Shown here: one piece after another, positions 8,315 through 16,924 of the stretch
How the letters are laid out: every line of letters starts with the position of its first letter
Position numbering within the stretch: the first letter of the stretch is position 1
Source of the DNA: Ginsengibacter hankyongi
GTDB taxonomy: Bacteria > Bacteroidota > Bacteroidia > Chitinophagales > Chitinophagaceae
Reading direction: 5' to 3'
DNA length: 64,000 bases
Assembly: GCF_008710285.1 (NCBI RefSeq)
Contig: NZ_VYQF01000008.1
Span: 108,667 to 172,666, forward strand
Made by a program: the position numbers and the translations under genes
Notes under the pieces: generated by a model
What the model was told of the DNA's origin: nothing
The model's database searches: none
The model's input: the letters and a program-made list of their open reading frames with translations, nothing else

Positions 8315-9607
8315 ATGTTGAAAAATCTCTTCCCCCTTATGGCGATTATTGCTATCCTTTCTTCATGCAATCATGATAAGAAAATAATTGTTGAATCTGC
8401 TTATATTGATAGCTTAATTAATAATTACACAGAACCAGCTGTAGCTGCGAATGCGGCAGACATCAAATTCTGGGGCAGCAGGATAGATACTGCCCATCCC
8501 GGCTTTACCAACGAATTGAAATACTCGTCTATGCTGGCGGCAAGATTTGCATTGAAAGGGGATATTCATGATTTGAAGTCTTCTGACAGTATTTTAAAGG
8601 CTATCGCCAAAACGTTTAATTATAAAGAAACTGCTCCTTATACTGCTTTGGTACCTCGTTCCATTTCGCAACATAAATTTAACGAGGCGGATACCTTTTT
8701 AACCAAAGCCAAACAAATAGGAATAAAGCCATATGATGATGGCGCTTATTCTTTTGATGTAAATTTTGAATTGGGAAGGTACCTGCCAGCGACGCAATAT
8801 TTAAATAAAATAAAATCGAATACGGATTACGGTTATGAATTCAGGTTATCGAAACTGGAACACTACAAGGGCAATCTCGATTCTGCTATAAAGGCTATGC
8901 TGAATGCTTCATTGCTCGCAGGTAACAATCCCACGTTAATTGCTGCTGCTTTATCAAATGCCGCTGATTTATATGTTCACGAAGGAAAACTGGATGAAGC
9001 ATATCAGTTATATAAAAAATCTGTTGCTGCTTACTCAAGCGATTTGCATAGCATCATGGGTATTGGATGGATTGCATTGGTTCATGACAGAAATGATTCT
9101 CTTGCAAGAAAAATATTTCTTTTTGTATCCACTAAAACACAGGCGCCCGATCCGATTTTAAAACTTTCTCAGGCTGCTGAATTAAATAATGATTCTGCAG
9201 CTGTGAAAAAATATGCACAACAATTTGCTGACATTACTGGTAATCCGCTCTATGGGACTATGTATAACAAATACCTGGTTGAATTGTACACCGGTATATT
9301 AAATGATCCTGCAAAAGCAGAAGCAGTTGCACAAAGTGAAATTGCTAACAGGCAAACGCCACAAACTTATGCATGGTATGTTTGGTGTTTGTATTTCAAT
9401 AATAAGAAAGACGAGGCTTATAAACTATATGAAGCACATGTTTCCGGCAAACCTCTTGAGGGTATTGAATTGTATTGGATGGGTAAATTTATGAAGGGAT
9501 TGGGCAAAGGATATAATGCTCATGAATTTTTTAAAGCCGCAGCTAAAAACAAATATGATCTCAGTCCTTCAATGATGAAAGACCTGCAAGATAATTTAGA
9601 AGAATAA
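8315..9607 (+). CDS. TPR-containing lipoprotein
   Basis: A signal peptide ends in a lipobox (ILSSC, lipidated Cys18), so the mature 413-residue protein should be membrane-anchored on the periplasmic side. The rest is helical repeat sequence consistent with tetratricopeptide repeats, e.g. NAADLYVHEGKLDEAYQLYK at about 210-230 and YVWCLYFNNKKDEAYKLYEA near 353-373. No enzymatic motif is seen. Its last 12 bases overlap the convergent HupE gene. Together with HupE and the two DUF4331 genes on the other strand it may form a functional neighbourhood, though this rests on proximity. Confidence 0.75.
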   Translation: MLKNLFPLMAIIAILSSCNHDKKIIVESAYIDSLINNYTEPAVAANAADIKFWGSRIDTAHPGFTNELKYSSMLAARFALKGDIHDLKSSDSILKAIAKTFNYKETAPYTALVPRSISQHKFNEADTFLTKAKQIGIKPYDDGAYSFDVNFELGRYLPATQYLNKIKSNTDYGYEFRLSKLEHYKGNLDSAIKAMLNASLLAGNNPTLIAAALSNAADLYVHEGKLDEAYQLYKKSVAAYSSDLHSIMGIGWIALVHDRNDSLARKIFLFVSTKTQAPDPILKLSQAAELNNDSAAVKKYAQQFADITGNPLYGTMYNKYLVELYTGILNDPAKAEAVAQSEIANRQTPQTYAWYVWCLYFNNKKDEAYKLYEAHVSGKPLEGIELYWMGKFMKGLGKGYNAHEFFKAAAKNKYDLSPSMMKDLQDNLEE

Positions 9608-10282
9608 TCTTTGAATAGTCCAGAAGGCGGCAACCATTGCAATAATTACCGATAAGGGAATAACAATTCCTTTGCGGTACCAGGGTTTATTTCCAAACCA
9701 TTTTCCAAATAATAAATAAGCTGAAATAATAACGGTCATTTGTCCGAGTTCCACACCCAGGTTAAACATTAAGATAGAAGTCAGGTAAGATTTTGCAGGC
9801 AGCCCTAACTGTCCTAAAGCGCTCGCAAAGCCCATTCCATGTACAAGTCCGAATAAAAACACAATCCCGATTCTTGATTTTTTTAATTTAGGTGAAAAGA
9901 TATTTTCAAGGGCTACATACATAATGGAGAGTGCAATCACAGGTTCCACGATGCTGGCCGGTGGTTTAATTATATGGTACATGGAAAGTCCTAACGTTAC
10001 AGAGTGTGCAACCGTAAACGCAGTTGCCTGCCATAATACCGGCTTTAATTTCGGGCTTAATAAATAGAGGCTTAATACAAATAAAATATGGTCAAGGCCC
10101 AAAGGAAGTATGTGGGTATATCCTAATTGCAGGTAAAGGAAAGCCGCATCTTTGCCGGACATTTTTTCAAGTTCGCCAACTACAGTATGAGCAAATAATG
10201 TGTTGCTGATAACCAAACTTAAAATGAAGATGCCAATAATTTTTCTATAATGGCCTCTGCTATATGAATTCGTGTCTTTCAT
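9596..10282 (-). CDS. HupE/UreJ family membrane protein
   Basis: A 228-residue polytopic protein with a cleavable-looking N-terminal signal (SLVISNTLFA|HTVVG) and about six membrane segments. Conserved HupE/UreJ_2 motifs are present: GYTHILPLGLDHILFVLSLY, TAFTVAHSVTLGLS and LFGLVHGMGFA. The His and Asp residues in them are thought to bind Ni or Co. The family includes hydrogenase/urease accessory nickel transporters, but no hydrogenase or urease gene is in view, so metal and partner are unknown. The 3' end overlaps the TPR lipoprotein gene tail-to-tail by 12 bases. Confidence 0.88.
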   Translation of the reverse strand: MKDTNSYSRGHYRKIIGIFILSLVISNTLFAHTVVGELEKMSGKDAAFLYLQLGYTHILPLGLDHILFVLSLYLLSPKLKPVLWQATAFTVAHSVTLGLSMYHIIKPPASIVEPVIALSIMYVALENIFSPKLKKSRIGIVFLFGLVHGMGFASALGQLGLPAKSYLTSILMFNLGVELGQMTVIISAYLLFGKWFGNKPWYRKGIVIPLSVIIAMVAAFWTIQRLFF

Positions 10283-10512
10283 TATCTTTTATTCAAAGCG
10301 GAAAATTTATTTATCCTGTTACTATTGATCATAAGTACTATTTATTAATCTGCATTTATGCTTCCCTGTTAGTCCTGCTCCGTTTATCAATTTGGCAGTA
10401 TTGCCTTTTAATATCACTATTTTTTTGTCTTCCTTCTGTAGATACGTTATTATTAAAAACCCAGTTTTAGCTTTTATCATACAGCAGTCAAAATTTGTTG
10501 TATTGAGTTTAT

Positions 10513-10545
10513 AAAAAAACCGGGAATTTCTTCCCGGTCTTTTTT
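10513..10545 (-). terminator. terminator of the DUF4331 operon (bidirectional shape)
   Basis: An 8-bp perfect stem (10519-10526 with 10531-10538, ACCGGGAA/TTCCCGGT) encloses a TTTC loop. On the minus strand it is followed by T7 (A run 10513-10519), and on the plus strand by CTTTTTT. It lies 18 bases past the end of the DUF4331 lipoprotein gene, so its main job is probably to end that minus-strand transcript. Confidence 0.85.
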
Positions 10546-10562
10546 ATAAATGGATGAATTTA

Positions 10563-11093
10563 TTAATGAGGAGTTGCTAAATAGGGAAATGTAGTTGAAA
10601 ATGCCACATCATTTGCGTTAACATGATCACTTGTTAATCCCGGGTTACCCGTACCTGTAGGCCCTCCGAAGATCAATAACAATTCAACATCAATTACATC
10701 ATCATTTAGCGCACGGCCGGTTAAAACATTGGTGCCATCGAAAAATGTTGTTTTGCCGGTCGTTGATACATTTAGCACATCGGTGGCCAGTAACGTGGTA
10801 AAAGCTTTTGCATCAAGAGTTAATGCATTAGTGGTATACGCTGAGTTTAATGCTAACAACCTTGCCTGGAATTTTGATTGAAAGGCGGCTCCCATCGCGG
10901 AGGGTACTGTAACATTGAATGCTTCTTTATCTGTGGCGTTTGCATTAAATACGGTATTGATAGCGGGCCTGGCCATTTGATCCTGTTGCTCATAATATAC
11001 GGTAGGACCATTTCCTGGATTTTTATCTTTACACGCTGTGAAAATCATGCTGCCGGTAATAAGGAGCGTTAATAATTTTATTGTTGTTTTCAT
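10563..11093 (-). CDS. DUF4331 C-terminal-half lipoprotein
   Basis: The 176-residue protein has a lipoprotein signal (GSMIFTAC, Cys21). Its C-terminal part contains FDGTNVLTGRALNDDVIDVE, then DHVNANDVAFSTTFPYLATPH at the very end. These match what I recall as the C-terminal end of full-length DUF4331 proteins (GR-L-DDV-D and D-V-AND-F-FPYLA-PH). The N-terminal half of that family is encoded by the separate gene just upstream (11132-11794), 38 bases away on the same strand. The two therefore look like a split DUF4331 unit in one operon. Function of the family is unknown; periplasmic membrane anchoring is predicted. Confidence 0.8.
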   Translation of the reverse strand: MKTTIKLLTLLITGSMIFTACKDKNPGNGPTVYYEQQDQMARPAINTVFNANATDKEAFNVTVPSAMGAAFQSKFQARLLALNSAYTTNALTLDAKAFTTLLATDVLNVSTTGKTTFFDGTNVLTGRALNDDVIDVELLLIFGGPTGTGNPGLTSDHVNANDVAFSTTFPYLATPH

Positions 11094-11131
11094 TGTAATA
11101 ATATTTTTATTGTAATTAATAAGTTAACAGG

Positions 11132-11794
11132 TTATACTTTTTTCTTTGTTTCAAGCCAAACATTTATTTTTCCTGATCCGCCTAGGGCTACTTTTGGAAC
11201 TTCTACAACTACGCTCATGACGTTAGTACCTGCAAAAGCATCTACACCTGGGTTCCTGAAGCCTTCTGCCGTTCCGGCTAAAATTGCATGAAATTGATCC
11301 AGGTCAAAAAAGAAAGGATCATCCCTGGGGCCTGCAAAAACAGAAATCCCGTTTTTAGTGGCTACTATTGGAGCTGAAGCACCATAAGGAGTTACTTTTA
11401 CAGATGCCGTTGCGGTTCCTTCAATCTTACTGCGGGTACCGGTTACTGAAGGCGCTATTGGCCCGTAAACCTTCATCATATTTGATGCAGCATCATACTT
11501 GCATTGAATAACCAGATCTTCAATATTGTCATTGTTGTTGTCAATATTAAATTCAATAAGCGTGTTCTCGTCAAATTTTGCTGCGCCGGTAGTTGCAGGG
11601 GTTAAGAGGCCTTGTGTGTTTGCTACAAAAACCATGTTGTCAGTATTCGCACCCTGGAATACATACAAATCTGTAATGTCTGTAGTCTGGTTGGTTACTG
11701 ATGGTGCATCAATATGGTCGGCTGCATAAATGATGCCTCCGGTAACCAGTGCAATGGCAGCGATAGCCGCGAAAAGAATTTTTTTACGTTTCAT
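11132..11794 (-). CDS. DUF4331 N-terminal-half exported protein
   Basis: The 220-residue protein has a signal peptide ending near IIYAA, followed directly by the DUF4331 hallmark DHIDAPSVTNQTTDITDLYVF. An internal FAGPRDDPFFFDLDQFH is another family hallmark. It stops where a single-chain DUF4331 protein would continue; the missing C-terminal hallmarks occur in the next gene (10563-11093). It is the first gene of a two-gene minus-strand operon ended by the hairpin at 10513-10545. The biochemical role of DUF4331 is not known. No clear TAnnTTTG promoter is seen upstream. Confidence 0.85.
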   Translation of the reverse strand: MKRKKILFAAIAAIALVTGGIIYAADHIDAPSVTNQTTDITDLYVFQGANTDNMVFVANTQGLLTPATTGAAKFDENTLIEFNIDNNNDNIEDLVIQCKYDAASNMMKVYGPIAPSVTGTRSKIEGTATASVKVTPYGASAPIVATKNGISVFAGPRDDPFFFDLDQFHAILAGTAEGFRNPGVDAFAGTNVMSVVVEVPKVALGGSGKINVWLETKKKV

Positions 11795-12037
11795 TTTTTT
11801 ATATTTTTTAGATTAATAATCAGTTCGGCGAATTAAACTTTCAGGAAGATTAATAAACTGAACAAATAATTTGATGCCACATACAGTTACGAGAAAGAGA
11901 TAATTATGGTTTTATTAAGAAAAAAAATATTAATCAATGAGAATAATGTGATAAATAATAATTGCGCTTAAAATTTTAAGTGGTTACATTTTCTCATAAT
12001 CGTTTTATCTTTCCCGAAATATTTAAAAAATTATTTT

Positions 12038-12445
12038 ATGAATTATTGGCTCGTCAAATCCGAACCCTCCGTTTATAGCTGGGAGCAACTGGTAAAAGAT
12101 AAAAAGACAACGTGGGACGGCGTAAGAAATTATGCAGCAAGGATCCACCTGCGTGCAATGAAGAAGGGAGATGAAGTTTTATATTATCACAGCAACGAAG
12201 GAATGGAAATCGTTGGCATTGCAAAGGTTGATAAAGAAGCATACCAGGATCCCACAACAAAAGATGAATGGGTTGCTGTTGATTTGAAGCCTTTTAAAAA
12301 ATTGAAAAAACCCGTAAGCCTTATAACGGTAAAGAATGATAAACGTCTAACGGACATGGCGCTCGTTCGGCTTGGCAGATTATCTGTTCAGCCTGTTGCA
12401 GAAAAAGAATGGAAGATTATTATGGAGATGGCAGGAGAGAAATGA
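12038..12445 (+). CDS. EVE domain-containing protein
   Basis: The whole 135-residue protein is a single EVE domain: NYWLVKSEPSVYSWEQL at the start, TTWDGVRNYAARIHLRAMKKGDEVLYYHS, then GIAKVDKEAYQDPT. EVE domains are PUA-like folds that bind modified bases in DNA or RNA (eukaryotic THYN1 reads 5-hydroxymethylcytosine-type marks). Stand-alone bacterial copies lack a proven substrate. A near-consensus -7 box (TATCTTTC, 12006-12013) precedes the ATG. The sirtuin gene follows by 40 bases, so the two are probably co-transcribed. Confidence 0.9.
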   Translation: MNYWLVKSEPSVYSWEQLVKDKKTTWDGVRNYAARIHLRAMKKGDEVLYYHSNEGMEIVGIAKVDKEAYQDPTTKDEWVAVDLKPFKKLKKPVSLITVKNDKRLTDMALVRLGRLSVQPVAEKEWKIIMEMAGEK

Positions 12446-12485
12446 ATTTTAATCTGATTTTTCATTATTGATAATAATTATTTTA

Positions 12486-13169
12486 ATGAAAAAAAATCTT
12501 GTGGTACTAACGGGCGCAGGCATAAGCGCAGAAAGTGGTTTAAAGACTTTCCGCGATAGTGATGGGCTTTGGATGGGCTACAACGTGTATGAAGTGGCAA
12601 CACCTGAAGGCTATAAAAAGAATCCTAAACTCGTTCTTGATTTTTATAACATGAGAAGGAGAGAAGTGGCCGCGGCGCAGCCCAATGCAGCACATAAAGG
12701 AATTGCTGATTTACAAAATCATTACAACGTAACCGTTATTACACAAAATATAGATGACCTGCATGAACGGGCAGGATCAAAAAATGTGTTGCATTTGCAT
12801 GGAGAGATTTTTAAAATGCGCGGAGAAAAAGACCGCAACACATTGTATGAAATTACCAGAGATATTAATGTGGGCGACCTGGCTCCTGATCAAACACAAT
12901 TTCGCCCGCACGTGGTATGGTTTAATGAGCCGGTGCCCATGATCGAAAAAGCGAGCATTATAATGTCAGAAGCAGATATTTTTATTTTAGCAGGTACATC
13001 GTTGCAGGTATACCCAGCCGCCGGCTTAATAGATTACCTGCCCGCAGACGTTCCTAAATATATTATAGATATTCATCCGCCATACCTACAGCCCCATCAC
13101 AATTTTTATGTAATTAAAAAGTCGGCTACCGAAGGAATTGCTGAACTGTTGAATATTTTAACCAGTTAA
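12486..13169 (+). CDS. cobB: Sir2-family NAD-dependent protein deacylase
   Basis: This enzyme removes acyl groups from lysine using NAD. The ATG at 12486 places MKKNLVVLTGAGISAESG at the N terminus, the usual start; an earlier TTG at 12468 would add six residues. Visible motifs are GAGIS (10-14), TFRDSDGLW, TQNIDDLHERAGS and the catalytic His105 in LHLHGE. Tyr54 and Arg57 (FYNMR) form the pair that gives class III sirtuins (SIRT5, CobB) their preference for succinyl/malonyl lysine, so desuccinylase activity is likely. No cysteine is present, so the structural zinc site is absent. Confidence 0.92.
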   Translation: MKKNLVVLTGAGISAESGLKTFRDSDGLWMGYNVYEVATPEGYKKNPKLVLDFYNMRRREVAAAQPNAAHKGIADLQNHYNVTVITQNIDDLHERAGSKNVLHLHGEIFKMRGEKDRNTLYEITRDINVGDLAPDQTQFRPHVVWFNEPVPMIEKASIIMSEADIFILAGTSLQVYPAAGLIDYLPADVPKYIIDIHPPYLQPHHNFYVIKKSATEGIAELLNILTS

Positions 13170-13222
13170 AAGCGTTTGAATATCTTATTACTTTCGATAA
13201 TTGAAGTGATATGATCTGTTAG

Positions 13223-13565
13223 TTATATATTTATATTCTTACGATAGTATTCAATTTCTTCCCCGTAAAAAAATACCCATGTTGCAAAATCATGAGAAAA
13301 ATTAATAAACCGGTTTCCATCTTTGCAGGAACAAAAATTATATCACCCTGTTGGCACGTTATCGTTTCTTCATTTCTTGAATTCAGCAATTCCCGATGCA
13401 ATGATATAGAGTTCATCTTTCTTGTGAGGTTGTTGTTCATCCTTGTTTTGGTGCAAAGTATTTAACCGTCATGGTCCCGTCTTTCATTACTTCATTAAAG
13501 AATTTCTTCTCTTTATTTAAGAGTGTAGAAGCTTCGTCTATGCTTATATGATAGTCATGCTTCAT
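13223..13565 (-). pseudogene. cupin-domain gene broken by three frameshifts
   Basis: Reading the minus strand from the ATG at 13565, one frame gives a start like MKHDYHISIDEAST up to KYFAPKQ. A second frame continues with DEQQPHKKDELYIIASGIAE, a third with RNEETITCQQGDIIFVPAKM, and a fourth with RFINFSHDFATWVFFYGEE to a TAA at 13223. Pieced together this is a complete small cupin of about 113 residues: PHKKDELYII is the first cupin motif and GDIIFVPA the turn before the second. Shifts lie near 13440, 13368 and 13317. Cupins are small beta-barrel metal-binding proteins or enzymes; this copy cannot make one. Confidence 0.8.
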
Positions 13566-13731
13566 TTGATGATATAAAATATGGGCCTTTTATTTAAAGG
13601 CAAATTTTATGCGTCATTTTTGCCGGCATACACAAAAGCTACTGTGTAATGGGATGGCTGAATGGGGACCTGTTTTCTTTGGTGTGATTGTTGTGGATGA
13701 AATTCCTTTTATTATCCTATTTCCTATTCAA

Positions 13732-14088
13732 ATGAGTAAAATTCTCGTAGTTGACGACGACACTGATATACTAACTGTAGTTGAAATCGTACTAAGTATG
13801 AATAACTATAGTGTGAAAGCAATTTCCAGGTGGGAAGACATTCCCCATAGTATTGAAAGTTTTTCCCCCGATTTGATTTTGCTCGATGTGGCGCTGGGGG
13901 GCGCCGATGGACGTGAAATATGCAGGCAATTAAAAAATTCAGGTGAGACGCAGCACATCCCCGTTATCTTGTTCTCAGCTCATTACGACCTGGTGAACAA
14001 TATTAAAGGCTGCATGGCAAATGGTTTGGTTACCAAACCGTTTGAAACTTCGTATTTATTAGAAACGATCAGGAAAAATATAGCCTGA
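13732..14088 (+). CDS. stand-alone response-regulator receiver domain
   Basis: The 118-residue protein from the ATG at 13732 is one CheY-like receiver domain with no output domain. It has the acidic pocket (DDD at 8-10), phospho-acceptor Asp52 (LILLDVALGG), the switch Ser in ILFSAH, and the conserved Lys in VTKPFE. A longer frame begins at 13609 but its extra 41 residues do not look conserved. It lies 128 bases upstream of the TonB receptor/YfiR/histidine kinase genes on the same strand, so it may be the phosphorylation partner of that kinase (inference from position). Confidence 0.88.
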   Translation: MSKILVVDDDTDILTVVEIVLSMNNYSVKAISRWEDIPHSIESFSPDLILLDVALGGADGREICRQLKNSGETQHIPVILFSAHYDLVNNIKGCMANGLVTKPFETSYLLETIRKNIA

Positions 14089-14216
14089 CGGTGTAAAGAC
14101 CACCTTTTTCAACGGGCTGAATGTTGAGGTGCCTTTATAGGATCACGTGAACAAGTGGGCCATGCGAAAGGCATGATGCCCGATTATCAAACTATCAGGC
14201 AATAAAAAAGTTCTGT

Positions 14217-16334
14217 ATGAGAATAAGCACTTTTCTTGTATTTGTTTTTTTAACTTCTGCTTCTGTTGTAACGGCGCAGCAGGATTCCGTGAACAATGTC
14301 ACCCAGCTCGCCAATCTTTCCCTCGAAGAGTTAATGAATATTAAAGTGGTCACCGCTTCCGGCTATTTGCAAACAACTTCTGAAGCGCCTTCAACCATTA
14401 CGGTAATTACTGCAAAGCAAATTGCCGAAAGAGGATACGAGCAGTTGGAAGATGCGCTTCGCGATATTCCCGGAATTGACATGATTCACATTAACGGTTA
14501 TGCCCCCACACTCATTTACTTCAGGGGAATGTATGGAGCGGAAAACCTCCGGGCATTGTTAATGATCGACGGTGTGGTTGAAAACAACATCCTTGGAACC
14601 AATGATATGGCCGGTCCCGCTTATAGCCTTCACAATGTGGATCATATTGAGATTATCTGGGGGCCCGCATCTGCATTGTATGGGGCCAATGCTTTGGGTG
14701 GCGTTATTAACGTCATTACCAAAAAGGGAGCCGACATCAATGGATTGCATGCGGAACAGGGATTTGGCAGCTTTAATACTACCTTCGAAAAGGTAAGCCT
14801 TGGGGTAAGGAAGTCAAATTTAGAGTTCGCTGTCGCCGGCACATTATATAGCAGCGATGGCCCGAAATTCAGCAACAGGGACTCTCAATATTCAAATTCG
14901 TATGTTGACAAGGCAAATTCATTTAATGGAACGGTAAGTTATTATGCAAAAAAATCAAAAACTACCATGGGGTTTAGGTCTTACAACACACCTATGGGTT
15001 ATGGAACGTTTTTTAACAGCGCCACGGTTATATTTGGCCTTCCGGCACCGGGCTACGATAACAACGGCAGAGTAGGGTTCGTCTCAAGAAACATCAGGGG
15101 AGAAAAAGGAGGACTGGCCAACTATTATTTACGGACCTACTATTTAGAAAATGAATGGAAGCCTAATAACAAATTCAGCTTGCTTAGCCGGGTTGTTTAT
15201 CGAGAAACGGGTACGGCTGATGACTCTTATGTGTATATTACCTTTGATGGAAGAAAGCTTATCCGTGGTATTTTTTCAAGTTATTCCAATCGCATTCAGG
15301 GAGAGTTAAAGGCAAATTACGCTCCTGCTCAAAATCAAAATTTTTCTGCCGGTATTCAGTATTATAGCGACAATGTGGAACGGGGGCAGAGAAAATCAAC
15401 ATTAAACCTTACCACGCCCTATCTGCTTGATGGCAGAGATACGTTATATAACCTGAATGCCACTTTTTTGCCGAGGGTATATGACATACGAAATAATTTC
15501 GGCACTTATCTGCAATATGTATTAAATACCCGCCTGTTTGGTAAAACCAACTTCACGCTGGGCACGCGTTATGATTATAACAGCTATTTTGGAAGTGCAT
15601 TTAATCCGAGAGCGGTTATTGTAAACCAGCCCAATGAGAAGCTGACCTTTAAATTACAGTTTGGTACTGCCTTCCGGGCGCCCACTGAAAACGAAATACA
15701 GCAGGCACCGCCTACGCTCGACCTTAAAACGGAAAAGATAAAAACCTTCGAGGTAAATGCTATTTACTCGCCATCAAAAGCGGTAAGAGTTCAGTTAAAC
15801 TTTTTCCGTAATGTACTTAGCGATGTAATTGTCATCGGCAATCTTTCCGGGCTGAACCCAAACAAGAATCCGGGTGCGGAAAAAATTAACGGAATAGAAT
15901 TCACTTCTGACATGATGATTACAAAAAATATTTCGGCCTTTACCAATTTTACTTACCAGGATGCCACCGGCCGGAATTTTGTAACCCATTTTTCGGGTGA
16001 ATTACCGGGAGTTGCGAAATTTAAAGGAAATGCGGGCCTGGCCATCCATATACAACCACTGCTCACGATAAGCCTGGTAGAAAACTGGGTAGGCCAGAGG
16101 CGGGTACCCACGACGGATCCGTATGGCCCCGTTCCGGGTCATTTTCTTACCAACTGTGTTATCAGCACGGGAAAGTTATTTAATAAAGGCATAAGTGCCA
16201 GTTTAAATGTTCGTAATATTTTTAATGCCAAATGGCTGGATCCAGGCTTCCGCACCGCTGATGGGCTTTTATTTTCAACGGTAATGGAACAGCCAGGTGT
16301 TAATGGTTTATTTAAGATCGGGATAGATTTATAA
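14217..16334 (+). CDS. TonB-dependent receptor of the YfiR/kinase unit
   Basis: A 705-residue outer-membrane receptor: signal peptide 1-20 (SASVVTAQ), a TonB-box-like/linker region LANLSLEELMNIKVVTASG, plug domain from about 55 to 170 (APSTITVITAKQIAERG, YFRGMYG, LMIDGVVENN, WGPASALYGANALGGVINVI), then a 22-strand barrel ending in the aromatic-rich terminal strand. It lacks the carboxypeptidase-like domain of SusC proteins and resembles small-ligand (siderophore/cobalamin/colicin) receptors. The gene is followed after 38 bases by a YfiR-like gene and then a sensor kinase, so the barrel may take part in sensing rather than, or as well as, uptake. Confidence 0.88.
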   Translation: MRISTFLVFVFLTSASVVTAQQDSVNNVTQLANLSLEELMNIKVVTASGYLQTTSEAPSTITVITAKQIAERGYEQLEDALRDIPGIDMIHINGYAPTLIYFRGMYGAENLRALLMIDGVVENNILGTNDMAGPAYSLHNVDHIEIIWGPASALYGANALGGVINVITKKGADINGLHAEQGFGSFNTTFEKVSLGVRKSNLEFAVAGTLYSSDGPKFSNRDSQYSNSYVDKANSFNGTVSYYAKKSKTTMGFRSYNTPMGYGTFFNSATVIFGLPAPGYDNNGRVGFVSRNIRGEKGGLANYYLRTYYLENEWKPNNKFSLLSRVVYRETGTADDSYVYITFDGRKLIRGIFSSYSNRIQGELKANYAPAQNQNFSAGIQYYSDNVERGQRKSTLNLTTPYLLDGRDTLYNLNATFLPRVYDIRNNFGTYLQYVLNTRLFGKTNFTLGTRYDYNSYFGSAFNPRAVIVNQPNEKLTFKLQFGTAFRAPTENEIQQAPPTLDLKTEKIKTFEVNAIYSPSKAVRVQLNFFRNVLSDVIVIGNLSGLNPNKNPGAEKINGIEFTSDMMITKNISAFTNFTYQDATGRNFVTHFSGELPGVAKFKGNAGLAIHIQPLLTISLVENWVGQRRVPTTDPYGPVPGHFLTNCVISTGKLFNKGISASLNVRNIFNAKWLDPGFRTADGLLFSTVMEQPGVNGLFKIGIDL

Positions 16335-16372
16335 GGTTTTCAACCCAAAAAAGCAATCGAATCGGAAGCTGT

Positions 16373-16888
16373 ATGTTTAAAAAAATTGTATATCTCATCA
16401 CCCTCTGTTCTGCTTACAGCCTTTGTGGTGTGGCGCAGCGCGGAGAAGAAGATTACAAACTGAAGGCAGCTTTCATTTATAATTTTACCAAATACATCGA
16501 TTGGGGAAACGCGAATTCCGGCGCCTTCAGCATTGGCGTTATTGGAAACTCGCCCGTCTATAATTCACTACAGGAAATAGCAAAAACAAAAACGGTGAAT
16601 AACAAAAGAATCGTAGTGTTTCATTTCGACGATCCTGACGATATAATCCCCTGCCATATCCTGTTTATTTCCGCCAATAACAGCTTTTCGCTGTCTTCTG
16701 TTTTAGCAAGGGTTAGCAAGGGAACGCTTACTATTAGTGAGGAGCCCGGTTTTGCCGACTTTGGAACCGCTTTTAACTTCTTTGTAGATAATCATAAACT
16801 TAAATTTGAGGCCAATATAAATACGCTTAATGAAGAAGGGATGAAAGCAAGTTCCCAGTTATTAAAACTTGCAACCATTGTAAAATAA
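16373..16888 (+). CDS. YfiR-family (DUF4154) periplasmic protein
   Basis: A 171-residue secreted protein: a signal peptide of about 22 residues, then the YfiR hallmark EEDYKLKAAFIYNFTKYIDW, IGVIGNSPVYNSL, CHILFIS and the terminal NFFVDNHKLKFEANI segment. In Pseudomonas, YfiR binds the periplasmic domain of the diguanylate cyclase YfiN and represses it. Here the gene sits between a TonB receptor and a membrane histidine kinase instead, so it probably regulates that kinase (inference from operon order). Gaps of 38 and 36 bases support a single transcript. Confidence 0.88.
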   Translation: MFKKIVYLITLCSAYSLCGVAQRGEEDYKLKAAFIYNFTKYIDWGNANSGAFSIGVIGNSPVYNSLQEIAKTKTVNNKRIVVFHFDDPDDIIPCHILFISANNSFSLSSVLARVSKGTLTISEEPGFADFGTAFNFFVDNHKLKFEANINTLNEEGMKASSQLLKLATIVK

Positions 16889-16924
16889 TAAAATGAAAAC
16901 AGGCGTTACTCTACCACTAAACCA

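Noticed and set aside
10264..10470. Small hydrophobic open frame upstream of hupE
   Set aside because: It overlaps the 5' end of the HupE gene, has no homology cue and sits in an A/T-rich promoter region; likely chance.
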